From: Novosphingobium hassiacum
GTDB taxonomy: Bacteria; Pseudomonadota; Alphaproteobacteria; Sphingomonadales; Sphingomonadaceae
Reading direction: 5' to 3'
Assembly: GCF_014196055.1 (NCBI RefSeq)
Contig: NZ_JACICY010000001.1
Location: 1-64,000 of the forward strand
DNA: 64,000 nucleotides
Shown one piece after another: positions 41,898 to 50,857 of this stretch (positions are counted from its first letter, which is position 1; each line of letters opens with the position of its first letter). The position numbers and the translations under genes are program-made. The notes beneath the pieces are model-generated. The model was not told the DNA's origin. It searched no databases and saw only the letters and a list, made by a program, of their open reading frames with translations.

Positions 41898-42048
41898 CGT
41901 GTCCTCTAGAATGTCGCGGCCCCGCGAGCATGGCACGCGCAAGGGCGGCGAGCGAGGGGCGGTGCGCAACATTGCCGACTTTTCATGTTGGCGCCACCAC
42001 GCGGCAATTCGCGCAAGGGCAAGTGTGCATCTTCGAAAGGAGCCGAAG
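41898..42048. promoter_or_regulatory. Divergent regulatory region, two-component system / envelope operon
   Basis: 151 bases between the response-regulator and DUF2147 starts. It contains a relatively AT-rich patch (CGACTTTTCATGTTGG, about 41976-41990) and probably holds binding sites for the response regulator. AAAGGAG lies before the DUF2147 start. No EcfG-type site seen. Confidence 0.5.
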
Positions 42049-42477
42049 ATGCGCAAGACCGGTGTGGCGTTGATCGTGATGAGCCTGTTGGCGAGCCCCG
42101 CAGGTGCGGTGCCGAGCGGACGCCCCGGCGATCCGGTCACGGGCCTGTGGATCAATCCGCACCATTCGGTCGCGCTGCAGAACGAGCTATGTGGAAACGC
42201 GCTGTGCGGCAGGGTCGTGTGGGCCAGTAGCGGCGCAAAGGAGGACGCGCGCGACAGCGGCGTGCCGAACCTGATCGGAGTCGACCTGCTGCAGGACTAT
42301 CGCTCGCGCCGCCCGGGCGAGTGGCAGGGTACGGTGTTCGTGCCCGACATGGGCCACAAGTTCAGCTCGGAGCTGGATGTGCTGGGACCGGATCGCATCA
42401 AGATCAGCGGCTGCATCCTGCACGGGTTGCTGTGCAAGTCGCAGATCTGGACGCGCATCGCGGAGCTGCCGAAGTGA
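42049..42477 (+). CDS. DUF2147 exported protein
   Basis: A 142-residue protein with a signal peptide (RKTGVALIVMSLLASPAGA). The mature part is a DUF2147 beta-rich domain: DPVTGLWINPHHSVAL, a CGNALCGRVVWAS segment, IGVDLLQDY and KISGCILHGLLCKSQIWTR, with several cysteines likely paired in the periplasm. The strong AAAGGAG site makes it the first gene of an operon; its stop overlaps the mprF GTG start (GTGA). Family function is unknown. Confidence 0.88.
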   Translation: MRKTGVALIVMSLLASPAGAVPSGRPGDPVTGLWINPHHSVALQNELCGNALCGRVVWASSGAKEDARDSGVPNLIGVDLLQDYRSRRPGEWQGTVFVPDMGHKFSSELDVLGPDRIKISGCILHGLLCKSQIWTRIAELPK

Positions 42478-45068
42478 GGATTTCCGTGCGCCAAAAGCGG
42501 ATCGCGGCAACCGGTGCGGTGCTGGCGCTGATGGCGCTGGCATTCGTCGCGCTCGATCATCTGACCAACGAGATGCGCTATGCCGATGTTCAGGGGGCGC
42601 TTCATGCGCTGACGCCGGTGCGGCTGCTGCTTGCGCTCGGGTTCACGGCGGCAAGCTATCTCGCGCTGACGTTCTATGATCATATCGCGCTGCGGGTGAT
42701 CGGGCGGCCCCTGCCCTGGCGGACCGCCGCGCTGGCATCGTTCACGAACTATACATTGAGCCACAATCTGGGATTCGGCCTGCTGACGGGCGGGTCGGCG
42801 CGCTACCGGATCTATGTTGCCGCGGGGCTGGATGGTCCCGATGTGGCGCGGGTGATCGCACTGGCAGGCGCGATGTTCTGGATCGGTGTGGCGAGCGTGG
42901 GCGGATGCGCGCTGGTTCTGGGCGCTGCGCCGATCGATCTGGGCTGGCTGACGCTTTCGGTGGGGTCGATGCACGCGGTCGGTGCTTGCCTGATCGCGGC
43001 CATTGCTGGCGGTGCGTTTGCCGTTGCGCGCCGGACGCGTCCGTTGAGCGTGTTCGGCGCGACGATCCCGCTGCCCGGTGTGCGGGCGCTGGGGGCGCAG
43101 TTCGCGACCAGCCTGGCAGACCTTCTATGTGCGAGTGCGGCCCTGTTCGTGCTGATACCCGGTGCCCAACCCGATGCGTTCCCGCTATTCATGCTGGCGT
43201 GGGCGCTGGGTATCGTGGTGGCACTGGTGAGCCATGTTCCCGGTGGCGTCGGCGTGTTCGAAGCGACCGTGCTGGCGGTGCTGCCAACGAGCGACCGGAC
43301 GGGCGTGTTCGCGGCGTTGATCGCATACCGGCTGATCTACTACCTGTTGCCGCTCGCGCTCGGCATCGTGCTGCTGGCGTGGCACGAGGTGACGCGCAAC
43401 CGGCGGCTGGCGCTGATCTTTGGCGGCATCCGCAGCGTCGTTGCCGATATCCTGCCGCTGCTGCTGGGTTGCGGCACATTTCTGGCCGGTGCGATGCTGC
43501 TGCTGTCGGGCGCGCTGCCGCCGGTCGGCTGGCGGATCGACGCGCTGGGCGATGTGCTGCCGCTGGGTCTGATCGAGGCAAGCCATGTTGCGGCGAGCAT
43601 GGCGGGAACGGCGTTGATGCTGATTGCGCCGGGGCTGTATCGACGGCTCGACGGCGCGAGCGTGCTGGCGCGCGTTCTGCTGCTGGCGGGCGCGCTGTTT
43701 TCGCTGGGCAAGGGTATCGATTACGAGGAGGCGACGGTGTGCCTTGCGGTCGCGGCACTGCTGCAGGTCGGGCGCGCCAAGTTCAACCGGCGCACCGCGT
43801 TGACCGCGCAGCCGATCGGCGCGGGCTGGATCATTGCGATCGCGATGGCCGCGATGCTGGCGGGATGGGCCGGATTGTTCGCCTATCGCCACGTTCCCTA
43901 TAGCGATGCGCTGTGGTGGCGGTTTGCGCTGGGGGCGCAGGCACCGCGCTATTTGCGGGCGATGCTGGGCTGCGCGGTCCTGCTGCTGGGCTTCGCCGCG
44001 TGGCGGATGCTGGCTCCCGCGCGCGCGTTGGCGAGCCCGCTGCCGGAGGCCGAAGAATGGCAGACGATCCGCGCGATCCTGTCCCGCGCCGACCGGACCG
44101 AGGCGATGCTGGCGCTGACCGGGGACAAGCGCTTCCTGATCTCGAGCCAGAAAGATGCGCTGCTGATGTATCAGGTGGAGGGCGCGACGTGGGTCGTCAT
44201 GGGCGACCCCATCGGCACGCCCGAAGCATGGGAAGAACTGCTGTGGCGGATTCGCGATATGTCGCACCGCCAGCAGGGGCGGCTGCTGCTGTACGAGGCG
44301 TCGTCGGCGGTGCTCGACATCGCCATCGGGTTGGGCCTGCAGATCGTGAAGTACGGCGAGGAGGCAGTGATCGACCTGCCCGACTTCACGCTCGATACGC
44401 CGGATCTGCGTTCGGTGCGCAAGTCCGAGCGGGCGGCGGCGCGGGCGGGTGCCAGTTTCCGCATCGTTCCGGCAGCGGCGGTGCCGGTGGTCATGGACCA
44501 GTTGGAGGCAATCTCTGACGAATGGCTGGCTTCGCGCGACGGGCGCGAAAAAGGCTTCAGTCTGGGCTTCTTCGACCGCACCTATGTGCAACGCTTCGAC
44601 GTGGCGCTGGTGATGTTCGACGGGCGGCCGGTGGCGTTTGCAAACCTGTGGCTGACCACGGGCAAGGAGGAAGCCTCGGTCGATCTGATGCGGCACAGCG
44701 ACGATGCGCCGCGCGGGACGATGGATTTTCTGTTCGCCAACCTGCTGCTGTGGGCGCGCGAACAGGGCTACCAGCGGTTCACGCTGGGCATGGTGCCGCT
44801 GTCGGGCATCGAGGATCGGCGGCTGGCGCCGGCCTGGGCGCGCGCGGCGGCGCTGGTGTTCCGCCATGGCGAGCGCTTCTACGGATTTCGGGGGCTGCGG
44901 GCGTATAAGGACAAGTTCGCTCCGCGTTGGCGCCCGCGCTATCTGGCGGGGCCGCAGGGCGTGGCGCTGCTGCAATCGCTGCGCGATGTCTCGCGGCTGA
45001 TCGGGCGGCATCCGGTTGCCGCGCGCGTTCCGCCTCCGGTCAAGCCGATCACGGAGCGCGCGGCATGA
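42474..45068 (+). CDS. mprF: Phosphatidylglycerol lysyltransferase (MprF/LpiA type)
   Basis: An 864-residue bifunctional membrane protein starting with GTG inside the previous stop. The first about 520 residues form many helices of the flippase/synthase core (TNYTLSHNLGFGLLTGGSAR, SHVPGGVGVFEATVLAVLP). The C-terminal soluble DUF2156 domain carries GDPIGTPEAWEELLWRIRD, FSLGFFDRTYVQRF and ending FYGFRGLRAYKDKFAPRW, typical of tRNA-dependent aminoacyl-PG synthases. It adds a cationic amino acid to phosphatidylglycerol and flips it. The stop overlaps the next gene, a VirJ/AcvB hydrolase, as in the lpiA-acvB operons of rhizobia. Confidence 0.9.
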   Translation: MRISVRQKRIAATGAVLALMALAFVALDHLTNEMRYADVQGALHALTPVRLLLALGFTAASYLALTFYDHIALRVIGRPLPWRTAALASFTNYTLSHNLGFGLLTGGSARYRIYVAAGLDGPDVARVIALAGAMFWIGVASVGGCALVLGAAPIDLGWLTLSVGSMHAVGACLIAAIAGGAFAVARRTRPLSVFGATIPLPGVRALGAQFATSLADLLCASAALFVLIPGAQPDAFPLFMLAWALGIVVALVSHVPGGVGVFEATVLAVLPTSDRTGVFAALIAYRLIYYLLPLALGIVLLAWHEVTRNRRLALIFGGIRSVVADILPLLLGCGTFLAGAMLLLSGALPPVGWRIDALGDVLPLGLIEASHVAASMAGTALMLIAPGLYRRLDGASVLARVLLLAGALFSLGKGIDYEEATVCLAVAALLQVGRAKFNRRTALTAQPIGAGWIIAIAMAAMLAGWAGLFAYRHVPYSDALWWRFALGAQAPRYLRAMLGCAVLLLGFAAWRMLAPARALASPLPEAEEWQTIRAILSRADRTEAMLALTGDKRFLISSQKDALLMYQVEGATWVVMGDPIGTPEAWEELLWRIRDMSHRQQGRLLLYEASSAVLDIAIGLGLQIVKYGEEAVIDLPDFTLDTPDLRSVRKSERAAARAGASFRIVPAAAVPVVMDQLEAISDEWLASRDGREKGFSLGFFDRTYVQRFDVALVMFDGRPVAFANLWLTTGKEEASVDLMRHSDDAPRGTMDFLFANLLLWAREQGYQRFTLGMVPLSGIEDRRLAPAWARAAALVFRHGERFYGFRGLRAYKDKFAPRWRPRYLAGPQGVALLQSLRDVSRLIGRHPVAARVPPPVKPITERAA

Positions 45069-45778
45069 CCGTTTTACGCTCGTGGAAGCTGCGTGGCGCA
45101 GTCGTGGCGGCATTTGCCCTGTTTGCCGCGCTTAATGCTCCCGCGCTTCATCTGCTCGGGTGGAATGAACGCACCGAGTATCCGGCCAGTGCGGGCAAAC
45201 GGGATATCGCGGCCGTGTTCCTGTCGGGCGACATGGGGCTGCGGCTGGGCATGAGCAAGGACATCGCGCGCGGTCTTGCTGCGCGGGGATATCCGGTCAC
45301 GGGCATCAGCTCGCCGGTCGCGTTTTCGAAGCATCTGGACCGCGCCCAGACCGACGCCGTGGTGACCGATGCGATCGAGGACGCTTTGGCACGCGGTGCG
45401 CGCAAGGTGGTGCTGATCGGCCAGTCGTTCGGCGCGGACATCCTTGCGACAGTCGTGCCCGGCCTGCCGCTGCGCTTGCGATCGCAGGTGGCCGGGGTCG
45501 TGCTGGTGGTGCCGTCGAACAACGTCCACTTCCGCGCCGACCCGAGCGGAATCGCGTACCTCGGCACGCCCGACGCGCGGCCTGCGCGTGCTTTGGCCCG
45601 GATGGAATGGACCAGGCTCACCTGCGTCCACGGTGCGGACGAAGCGGCCAGCCTGTGCGGGATGCTGGGACACGGCACCGCGCGCGACGTCCCCCTGCCC
45701 GGCGACCATTATCTGCACCATGACGCGCCGCGCGTGGTGAACGCAATAGTTTCGGCAATATCGGACATGCACAAATGA
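45065..45778 (+). CDS. VirJ/AcvB-family serine hydrolase
   Basis: A 237-residue exported alpha/beta-hydrolase. A hydrophobic N-terminal segment (LRGAVVAAFALFAALNA) acts as signal or anchor. AAVFLSGDMGLRLGMSKDIA is the VirJ signature, and the nucleophile elbow is VLIGQSFGAD; the catalytic His is probably in GDHYLHHD. Agrobacterium AcvB, co-transcribed with lpiA, hydrolyses lysyl-phosphatidylglycerol; operon context here suggests the same. ATGA overlaps join it to both neighbours. Confidence 0.87.
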   Translation: MTVLRSWKLRGAVVAAFALFAALNAPALHLLGWNERTEYPASAGKRDIAAVFLSGDMGLRLGMSKDIARGLAARGYPVTGISSPVAFSKHLDRAQTDAVVTDAIEDALARGARKVVLIGQSFGADILATVVPGLPLRLRSQVAGVVLVVPSNNVHFRADPSGIAYLGTPDARPARALARMEWTRLTCVHGADEAASLCGMLGHGTARDVPLPGDHYLHHDAPRVVNAIVSAISDMHK

Positions 45779-48700
45779 CCCGTCCCGTCTTCTTCGATCC
45801 CACCGGCAAACGCGGGCTGTTCGCCAAGCGGGCGCTGGCGCTGGCGATCCTGGCGGTAATTCTGGGCGCAATCGCATTCGCGACGACGCTGGTAGCGATG
45901 CCGCAGCGGCGCGGGCTCGACCTGCCGACGCCGCACTATGGATCGGCCAAGCTGCACCATGCACGTGGCCTCGCAAGCCTCAAGGCATGGCTGCCCAAGC
46001 TGGGGTCGCATCCGCGCAAGGAAGCGCTGACGATCGCATTCTACCAGCCGCGCAACGATGCCTCGTTCCAGTCGCTGGCCCGCAACGCCGCGCAGCTCGA
46101 CTGGGTTGTGCCTGCGTCGATCAATATCGCTGGGCCGGGTAATCTTCCGCAGATCGCCGAAGATCCGCGCTTCGATTCATGGGTCGGGAGCCAGCCGCAC
46201 AAGTTCAAGGTGCTGCCGATGGTGCAGAATGTTGCGAACGACGGCTGGGACGGCGCAGGCACCGCGCGGCTGCTGGCAAACCCCGGCGCGCGCAAGGCGC
46301 TGGAGCACCAGCTTGCCGGTTATGTTGCGCAGCATGGTGGTGCCGGACTGGTGATGGACTTCGAGAGCCTGCCCGCGTCCGCCATGCCAGCGTATATAGC
46401 GTTTCTGCGCGAGATGAACGCGGCGATGCCCGATGGCGCGCAACTTGCCGTCACTGCGCCCGCAGGCGATGACGCGTGGCCGCTGGAGGCGCTGGCGAAG
46501 GCTTCGGACAGGGTCATCCTGATGGCCTATGACGAACATTGGCAGGGCGGCGAGGCCGGGCCGATCGCGTCGCAATCGTGGTATCTGACCGAGGTCCAGA
46601 AAGCGGCGCGGCGCGTGGGTGCCGACAAGCTGATCGTGGCGCTGGGCAGCTATGCTTACGACTGGCACGATGGCAGCGCCGACGCTCTGTCGATCAGCGA
46701 GGCGTGGCTTGCGGCGCATGATAGCGGGTCGGCGGTCGGCTTCGACAAGGCCAGCGGCAATGCGGGGTTCGCCTATGACGAGGACGGCGACGCGCACGCG
46801 GTGTGGATGTTGGATGCGGCAACCAACTGGAACGAGATGCTGGCGATGAGCCGGCTGGGGCTCGGCAGTGTCGCGCTGTGGCGGCTGGGCACCGAGGACC
46901 CTGGCTTCTGGAACGATCTGGCGGCATTCCGCAATGGCAAATCGCCCGATCTTTCGCGGCTGACGTCCGAAAGCGGCAACGATGTCGAGGGCAATGGCGA
47001 AATCCTGCGGATCACCGCGACGCCGGTTTCGGGGAGCCGCAGCGTGCGCTTCGACGACCAGCACCTGATCCGCGACGAGCGCTACGACGCGCTGCCGACA
47101 CCGTTCGTGGTGCGGCGATCGGGCGCGGCCGATCCCAAGCTGCTGGCACTGACCTTCGACGACGGCCCCGATCCGCAATGGACGCCCAAAGTGCTGACGA
47201 CGCTGGAGAAGGCCCATGTGCCTGCAACATTCTTCGTGATCGGCGAAAATGCGCTGGTGCGGCCCGACCTGTTGCGGCGGATGGTTGCCGATGGGGACGA
47301 GATTGGCAATCATACTTACACCCATCCCAATCTGGCAGGCAGTTCCGACGGCGAGGCGAGCCTTGAGCTGAACGCGACCCAGCGGCTGGTCGAGGCGTTT
47401 ACCGGGCGCAGCATGACCCTGTTCCGCGCGCCCTATTTCGGCGATGCCGAGCCGACCACCGCCGATGAGCTTGGCCCGGCATTGAAGGCGCAGCGGGCGG
47501 GCTATACGATCGTCGGGCTGCACATCGATCCCAACGACTGGCAGAACCCGGGCACCGATGCGATCGTGCGGCAGGTGCTGGATCAGGTGCACGGCGCAAG
47601 TGCGGATTCGAGCCGCAACGTGGTTTTGCTCCACGATGGCGGCGGTGACCGGTCGCAGACGGTGGCGGCGCTGCCGCAGATTATCGCGGCATTGCGGGCC
47701 GAGGGCTATCGGTTCGTGACAGCCTCGCAGCTTGTCGGCGTTGCGCCTGCGGTTGCGATGCCCGCGCTGTCTCCATCGGACCTGACTGCGGTGCGCGTCG
47801 ACGTCGCGGCATTCGTGGTGCTGCATGCGCTGGGCGCTTTCGTGACCTGGCTGTTCTTTGTGGCGATTGCTCTGGGGATCGCACGGGCGCTGGTGATGAC
47901 CGGGCTGGCGTGGTGGCAGAGCCGCTCGCCGCGCGCCGCAGTGCCCGAGTACGAACCGACGGTTTCGGTAATCATCCCCGCGTTCAACGAGGAGCGGGTG
48001 ATCGCGAGTTCGGTCGAGCGCGTGCTTGCCAGCGACTATCCGGCGCTGCAGGTGATCGTGGTGGACGACGGCTCGAAGGACGGCACCAGCCGGGTCGTGG
48101 CGGAGCGGTTCGGCGGCGATCCGCGTGTCACGCTGCTGACTTTGCAGAACGGCGGCAAGGCTTCGGCGCTCAACCGCGCGCTGCTTCAGGCAACCGGCGA
48201 AGTGGTGATCGCGCTGGACGCCGACACCCAGTTCGAGCCGCTGACGATCCGGCGGCTGGCGCGGTGGTTTGCCGATCCGCAGATCGGTGCGGTGGCGGGC
48301 GATGCGCGGGTGGGCAACCGCGTCAATCTGGTCACGCGCTGGCAGGCCGTGGAGTACATCACCGCGCAGAACCTTGAGCGCCGCGCGCTATCGGGCTTCG
48401 AGGCGATCACGGTTGTTCCGGGCGCGGTTGGGGCGTGGCGCCGGGCTGCGCTCGATGATGCGGGCGGCTATCCCGAAGACACGCTGGCCGAGGATCAGGA
48501 CCTGACCATCGCGATCCAGCGCAAGGGCTGGCGCGTGACGTACGATCCCCGCGCGGTGGCCTGGACCGAAGCGCCCGAGACATTCCGGTCGCTTGCCAAG
48601 CAGCGCTACCGCTGGGCGTTCGGCACCCTGCAATGCCTGTGGAAGCATCGGCGCGTGATCGCGACGCGCAAACCTGCGGGGCTTGGGCTGGTCGGACTAC

Positions 48701-49089
48701 CGCAGGCGTGGCTGTTCCAGATCGCGTTTGCGGCGATATCCCCGCTGATCGATGCCGCGCTGTTGCTGTCGATCGTTTCGACGATCACGCGCGTGGTCCA
48801 GCACGGCTGGGCGCAGACGCAGGGGGATCTGGGGCGGATGGCGCTGTACTGGAGCGTGTTCACCGCGATCGACGTGGCCTGCGGTTGGGTGGCCTATCGG
48901 CTCGACGACCGGCGTCCGCCCTACCCCGCCGGGCTGCTGGTGGCGCAGCGGCTGGTCTATCGCCAGATCATGTACTGGGTGGTGATCCGCGCGCTGGCAT
49001 CGGCGATCGGTGGCTGGGTCGTCGGCTGGGGCAAGCTCGACCGCACCGGCAGCGTGGTCGCAGGAGGGCCGGCTACAATTCCGGCGTGA
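45775..49089 (+). CDS. GH18-like / NodB polysaccharide deacetylase / GT2 tri-domain membrane protein
   Basis: An 1104-residue protein with three carbohydrate domains. An N-terminal helix (ALALAILAVILGAIAFATTL) leads to a GH18-like domain (GLVMDFESLP, Asp195 and Glu197). A NodB deacetylase follows from about residue 455 (ALTFDDGPDPQWTP, GNHTYTHPNL, FRAPYFG). Then a helix, a GT2 domain from about 725 (VSVIIPAFNEERV, VVDDGSKDG, LDADTQ, EDQDLT, QRYRW) and C-terminal helices. It resembles fused poly-GlcNAc-type synthase/deacetylase systems. It is coupled to the VirJ-type gene by an ATGA overlap; its 3' end overlaps GH130 by 17 bases. Confidence 0.9.
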   Translation: MTRPVFFDPTGKRGLFAKRALALAILAVILGAIAFATTLVAMPQRRGLDLPTPHYGSAKLHHARGLASLKAWLPKLGSHPRKEALTIAFYQPRNDASFQSLARNAAQLDWVVPASINIAGPGNLPQIAEDPRFDSWVGSQPHKFKVLPMVQNVANDGWDGAGTARLLANPGARKALEHQLAGYVAQHGGAGLVMDFESLPASAMPAYIAFLREMNAAMPDGAQLAVTAPAGDDAWPLEALAKASDRVILMAYDEHWQGGEAGPIASQSWYLTEVQKAARRVGADKLIVALGSYAYDWHDGSADALSISEAWLAAHDSGSAVGFDKASGNAGFAYDEDGDAHAVWMLDAATNWNEMLAMSRLGLGSVALWRLGTEDPGFWNDLAAFRNGKSPDLSRLTSESGNDVEGNGEILRITATPVSGSRSVRFDDQHLIRDERYDALPTPFVVRRSGAADPKLLALTFDDGPDPQWTPKVLTTLEKAHVPATFFVIGENALVRPDLLRRMVADGDEIGNHTYTHPNLAGSSDGEASLELNATQRLVEAFTGRSMTLFRAPYFGDAEPTTADELGPALKAQRAGYTIVGLHIDPNDWQNPGTDAIVRQVLDQVHGASADSSRNVVLLHDGGGDRSQTVAALPQIIAALRAEGYRFVTASQLVGVAPAVAMPALSPSDLTAVRVDVAAFVVLHALGAFVTWLFFVAIALGIARALVMTGLAWWQSRSPRAAVPEYEPTVSVIIPAFNEERVIASSVERVLASDYPALQVIVVDDGSKDGTSRVVAERFGGDPRVTLLTLQNGGKASALNRALLQATGEVVIALDADTQFEPLTIRRLARWFADPQIGAVAGDARVGNRVNLVTRWQAVEYITAQNLERRALSGFEAITVVPGAVGAWRRAALDDAGGYPEDTLAEDQDLTIAIQRKGWRVTYDPRAVAWTEAPETFRSLAKQRYRWAFGTLQCLWKHRRVIATRKPAGLGLVGLPQAWLFQIAFAAISPLIDAALLLSIVSTITRVVQHGWAQTQGDLGRMALYWSVFTAIDVACGWVAYRLDDRRPPYPAGLLVAQRLVYRQIMYWVVIRALASAIGGWVVGWGKLDRTGSVVAGGPATIPA

Positions 49090-50023
49090 GCCAGACCAGC
49101 GTGGAGCGCCGCAGCACCCGGTCTTCGAGCGAATAGTAGAGGTGGATCTTCTTGCCATGATCGACGCACGATGCCGCAAAGGCGATGTCTATCCCCGAGC
49201 GCAGTTCGGGCGGCGGCGGGACGATCAGCGGCTCGATGCAGCGGTCGACGACATGCGTGAAGTTTTCGTCGAACGCGATCCAGCCAATGCGCCACCGCGC
49301 GTCGAGGGTCGCGCCATTGTAGAACATGACGTGGGGTTTGCCCGGACGCGAGATGATCGGGCCGGTCGAAAGGTGCCAATTGTCCCACGCTTTCTCGCGC
49401 ACGGTGAAGGGATCTTCGACCACGCTCCACGGTCCGTCGAGCGTAGTCGCCACGGCCATGCCGATGCGCGAGGCACCGACGCCTGGACGGATGTCGCGCG
49501 CATATTCGTAGAACAGGCGGTACGTCCCGTCCGCGCCCTGTGCGACGGTGGCTTCCTTGATGTTGCCTTCGCCCTCGGGCGCTTCGAGCAGCACTTCCTT
49601 CTTGGCAAGCTGCGTCAGGTCGGGGCCTTGCGCGACGAGCATTGCACCCTGCGAGCGGGCGCGGTCGACGCCGGTGTAGAATACCAGCACGTCTTGCCCG
49701 GACAGGACGACGGTGGGATCTTCGACGCCGCCCGCATCCTTGTCTTCGGGGCCGGGCAGGATCGCGGGGCTGTCCTGCATCGCGAACGAGAGCCCGTCGT
49801 CCGACTTACCGGCATAGATCACCCCGGTGGGATCGCTGGGTGCAAGCGGATTGGGCAGCACCCGGACGAGCAGGTCGAATTTTCCTTCGCGCTCCCACAC
49901 GAACGGGCTCATCAGGTCATAGCCTTCGAGGAGGCCGTCCTTGCGCGCAGCGTCCAGCTTGACCACGTCGATCGCTTCGACCGCGAAATCAAGGCTCACC
50001 CGGCGGGGCACGGTGCCGCTCAT
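49073..50023 (-). CDS. GH130-family glycoside phosphorylase/hydrolase
   Basis: A 316-residue five-bladed propeller protein. Segments YDLMSPFVWEREGKFDLLVR, GGVEDPTVVLSGQDVLVFYTG, IKEATVAQ and FYNGATLDARWRIGWIAF fit the GH130 family (mainly mannoside phosphorylases). Asp in GGVEDPTVV would be the proton donor. No signal peptide. The ATG at 50023 overlaps the SDR stop (ATGA). It converges on the tri-domain gene with a 17-base overlap. Substrate unknown. Confidence 0.85.
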   Translation of the reverse strand: MSGTVPRRVSLDFAVEAIDVVKLDAARKDGLLEGYDLMSPFVWEREGKFDLLVRVLPNPLAPSDPTGVIYAGKSDDGLSFAMQDSPAILPGPEDKDAGGVEDPTVVLSGQDVLVFYTGVDRARSQGAMLVAQGPDLTQLAKKEVLLEAPEGEGNIKEATVAQGADGTYRLFYEYARDIRPGVGASRIGMAVATTLDGPWSVVEDPFTVREKAWDNWHLSTGPIISRPGKPHVMFYNGATLDARWRIGWIAFDENFTHVVDRCIEPLIVPPPPELRSGIDIAFAASCVDHGKKIHLYYSLEDRVLRRSTLVWLTPEL

Positions 50024-50802
50024 GCGCCTTGCGCCACGGTCAGCGAGAGCGCGCCGTCGATGGTGACGGTGGTGCCGGTGATGTAGGTGGCCTTGTCCGA
50101 GAGCAGGAACAGGACGAGGTCGGCGACTTCGTTCGCTGTGCCGGCCCGCCCCCACGGTATGGCCGCCTGCTTGGTCGCAAGCACTTGCGGGTCATCGAGC
50201 GCGGACTGGTTCATGGGCGTCAGGATCATGCCGGGCGCGACCGCGTTGACCGCAATCTGACGCGGCGCAAGTTCGAGCGCGAGCGTTGCCGTCAGCTGCG
50301 CCAGACCACCCTTGGCCGCATCGTAATCGAGCCCGCCGGCACGCGGCGCACGTTCGTGGATCGAGGAGACGTTGACGATCCGTGCAGGGGCATCGCCCCT
50401 CCTCCGGTCAAGGCCGCGCACGAAGCGGCGGCAGGTCAGGAACGGGCCGTACAGGTCGGCTTTCAGCACACGGTCGAATTGCCCCAGCTCCATCGATTCG
50501 ACGGGCGTATCGCTCATGTTGAGACCGGCGGAATTGACGAGCATATGAACCGGGCCGAAGCGCGCCTCGGCACTGGCAAACAGGGCATCGACGGCGGCTT
50601 CGTGTCCGACATCGCACTGGCAGGCGAGAGCCTGGCCGCCGGCCTGCGCGATGGCGGCTACGACCGCGTCGGCGGCGGTCTTGTCAGCGTAGTACGTGAG
50701 CACAACCGGAACGTGACTTCGGCCGAGTGCGAGCGCGCAGGCCCTGCCGATGCCGGATTCACCGCCGGTGACGATCGCTGCGAGTGTGATTGGGTCGGTC
50801 AT
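50020..50802 (-). CDS. SDR-family oxidoreductase (glucose 1-dehydrogenase-like)
   Basis: A 260-residue classical SDR: cofactor loop TGGESGIGRACA, NSAG motif (LVNSAGLN), catalytic Ser in NVSSIHE, Tyr/Lys in YDAAKGG and the C-terminal GRAGTANEVADLVLFLLSD. The order and spacing match glucose-1-dehydrogenase-like SDRs. ATG at 50802 is preferred to an in-frame TTG three codons earlier. Coupled with the GH130 gene, it may oxidise a released sugar. Confidence 0.87.
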   Translation of the reverse strand: MTDPITLAAIVTGGESGIGRACALALGRSHVPVVLTYYADKTAADAVVAAIAQAGGQALACQCDVGHEAAVDALFASAEARFGPVHMLVNSAGLNMSDTPVESMELGQFDRVLKADLYGPFLTCRRFVRGLDRRRGDAPARIVNVSSIHERAPRAGGLDYDAAKGGLAQLTATLALELAPRQIAVNAVAPGMILTPMNQSALDDPQVLATKQAAIPWGRAGTANEVADLVLFLLSDKATYITGTTVTIDGALSLTVAQGA

Positions 50803-50857
50803 GCTGCTCAACGGGACAGCAAGAGGCTGGTTTCATTACATTTCGGAAAGATTTGAG

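Noticed and set aside
43185-45113. A 642-codon open frame on the minus strand through mprF
   Set aside because: It is an antisense shadow of a well-supported gene in GC-rich DNA; its composition (Arg/Gln/His-rich) is typical of a reverse frame and it has no recognisable domain.
46177-47826. A 549-codon minus-strand frame within the GH18-NodB-GT2 gene
   Set aside because: Shadow frame; all catalytic motifs are on the plus strand and the reverse product is low-complexity and His/Arg-rich.
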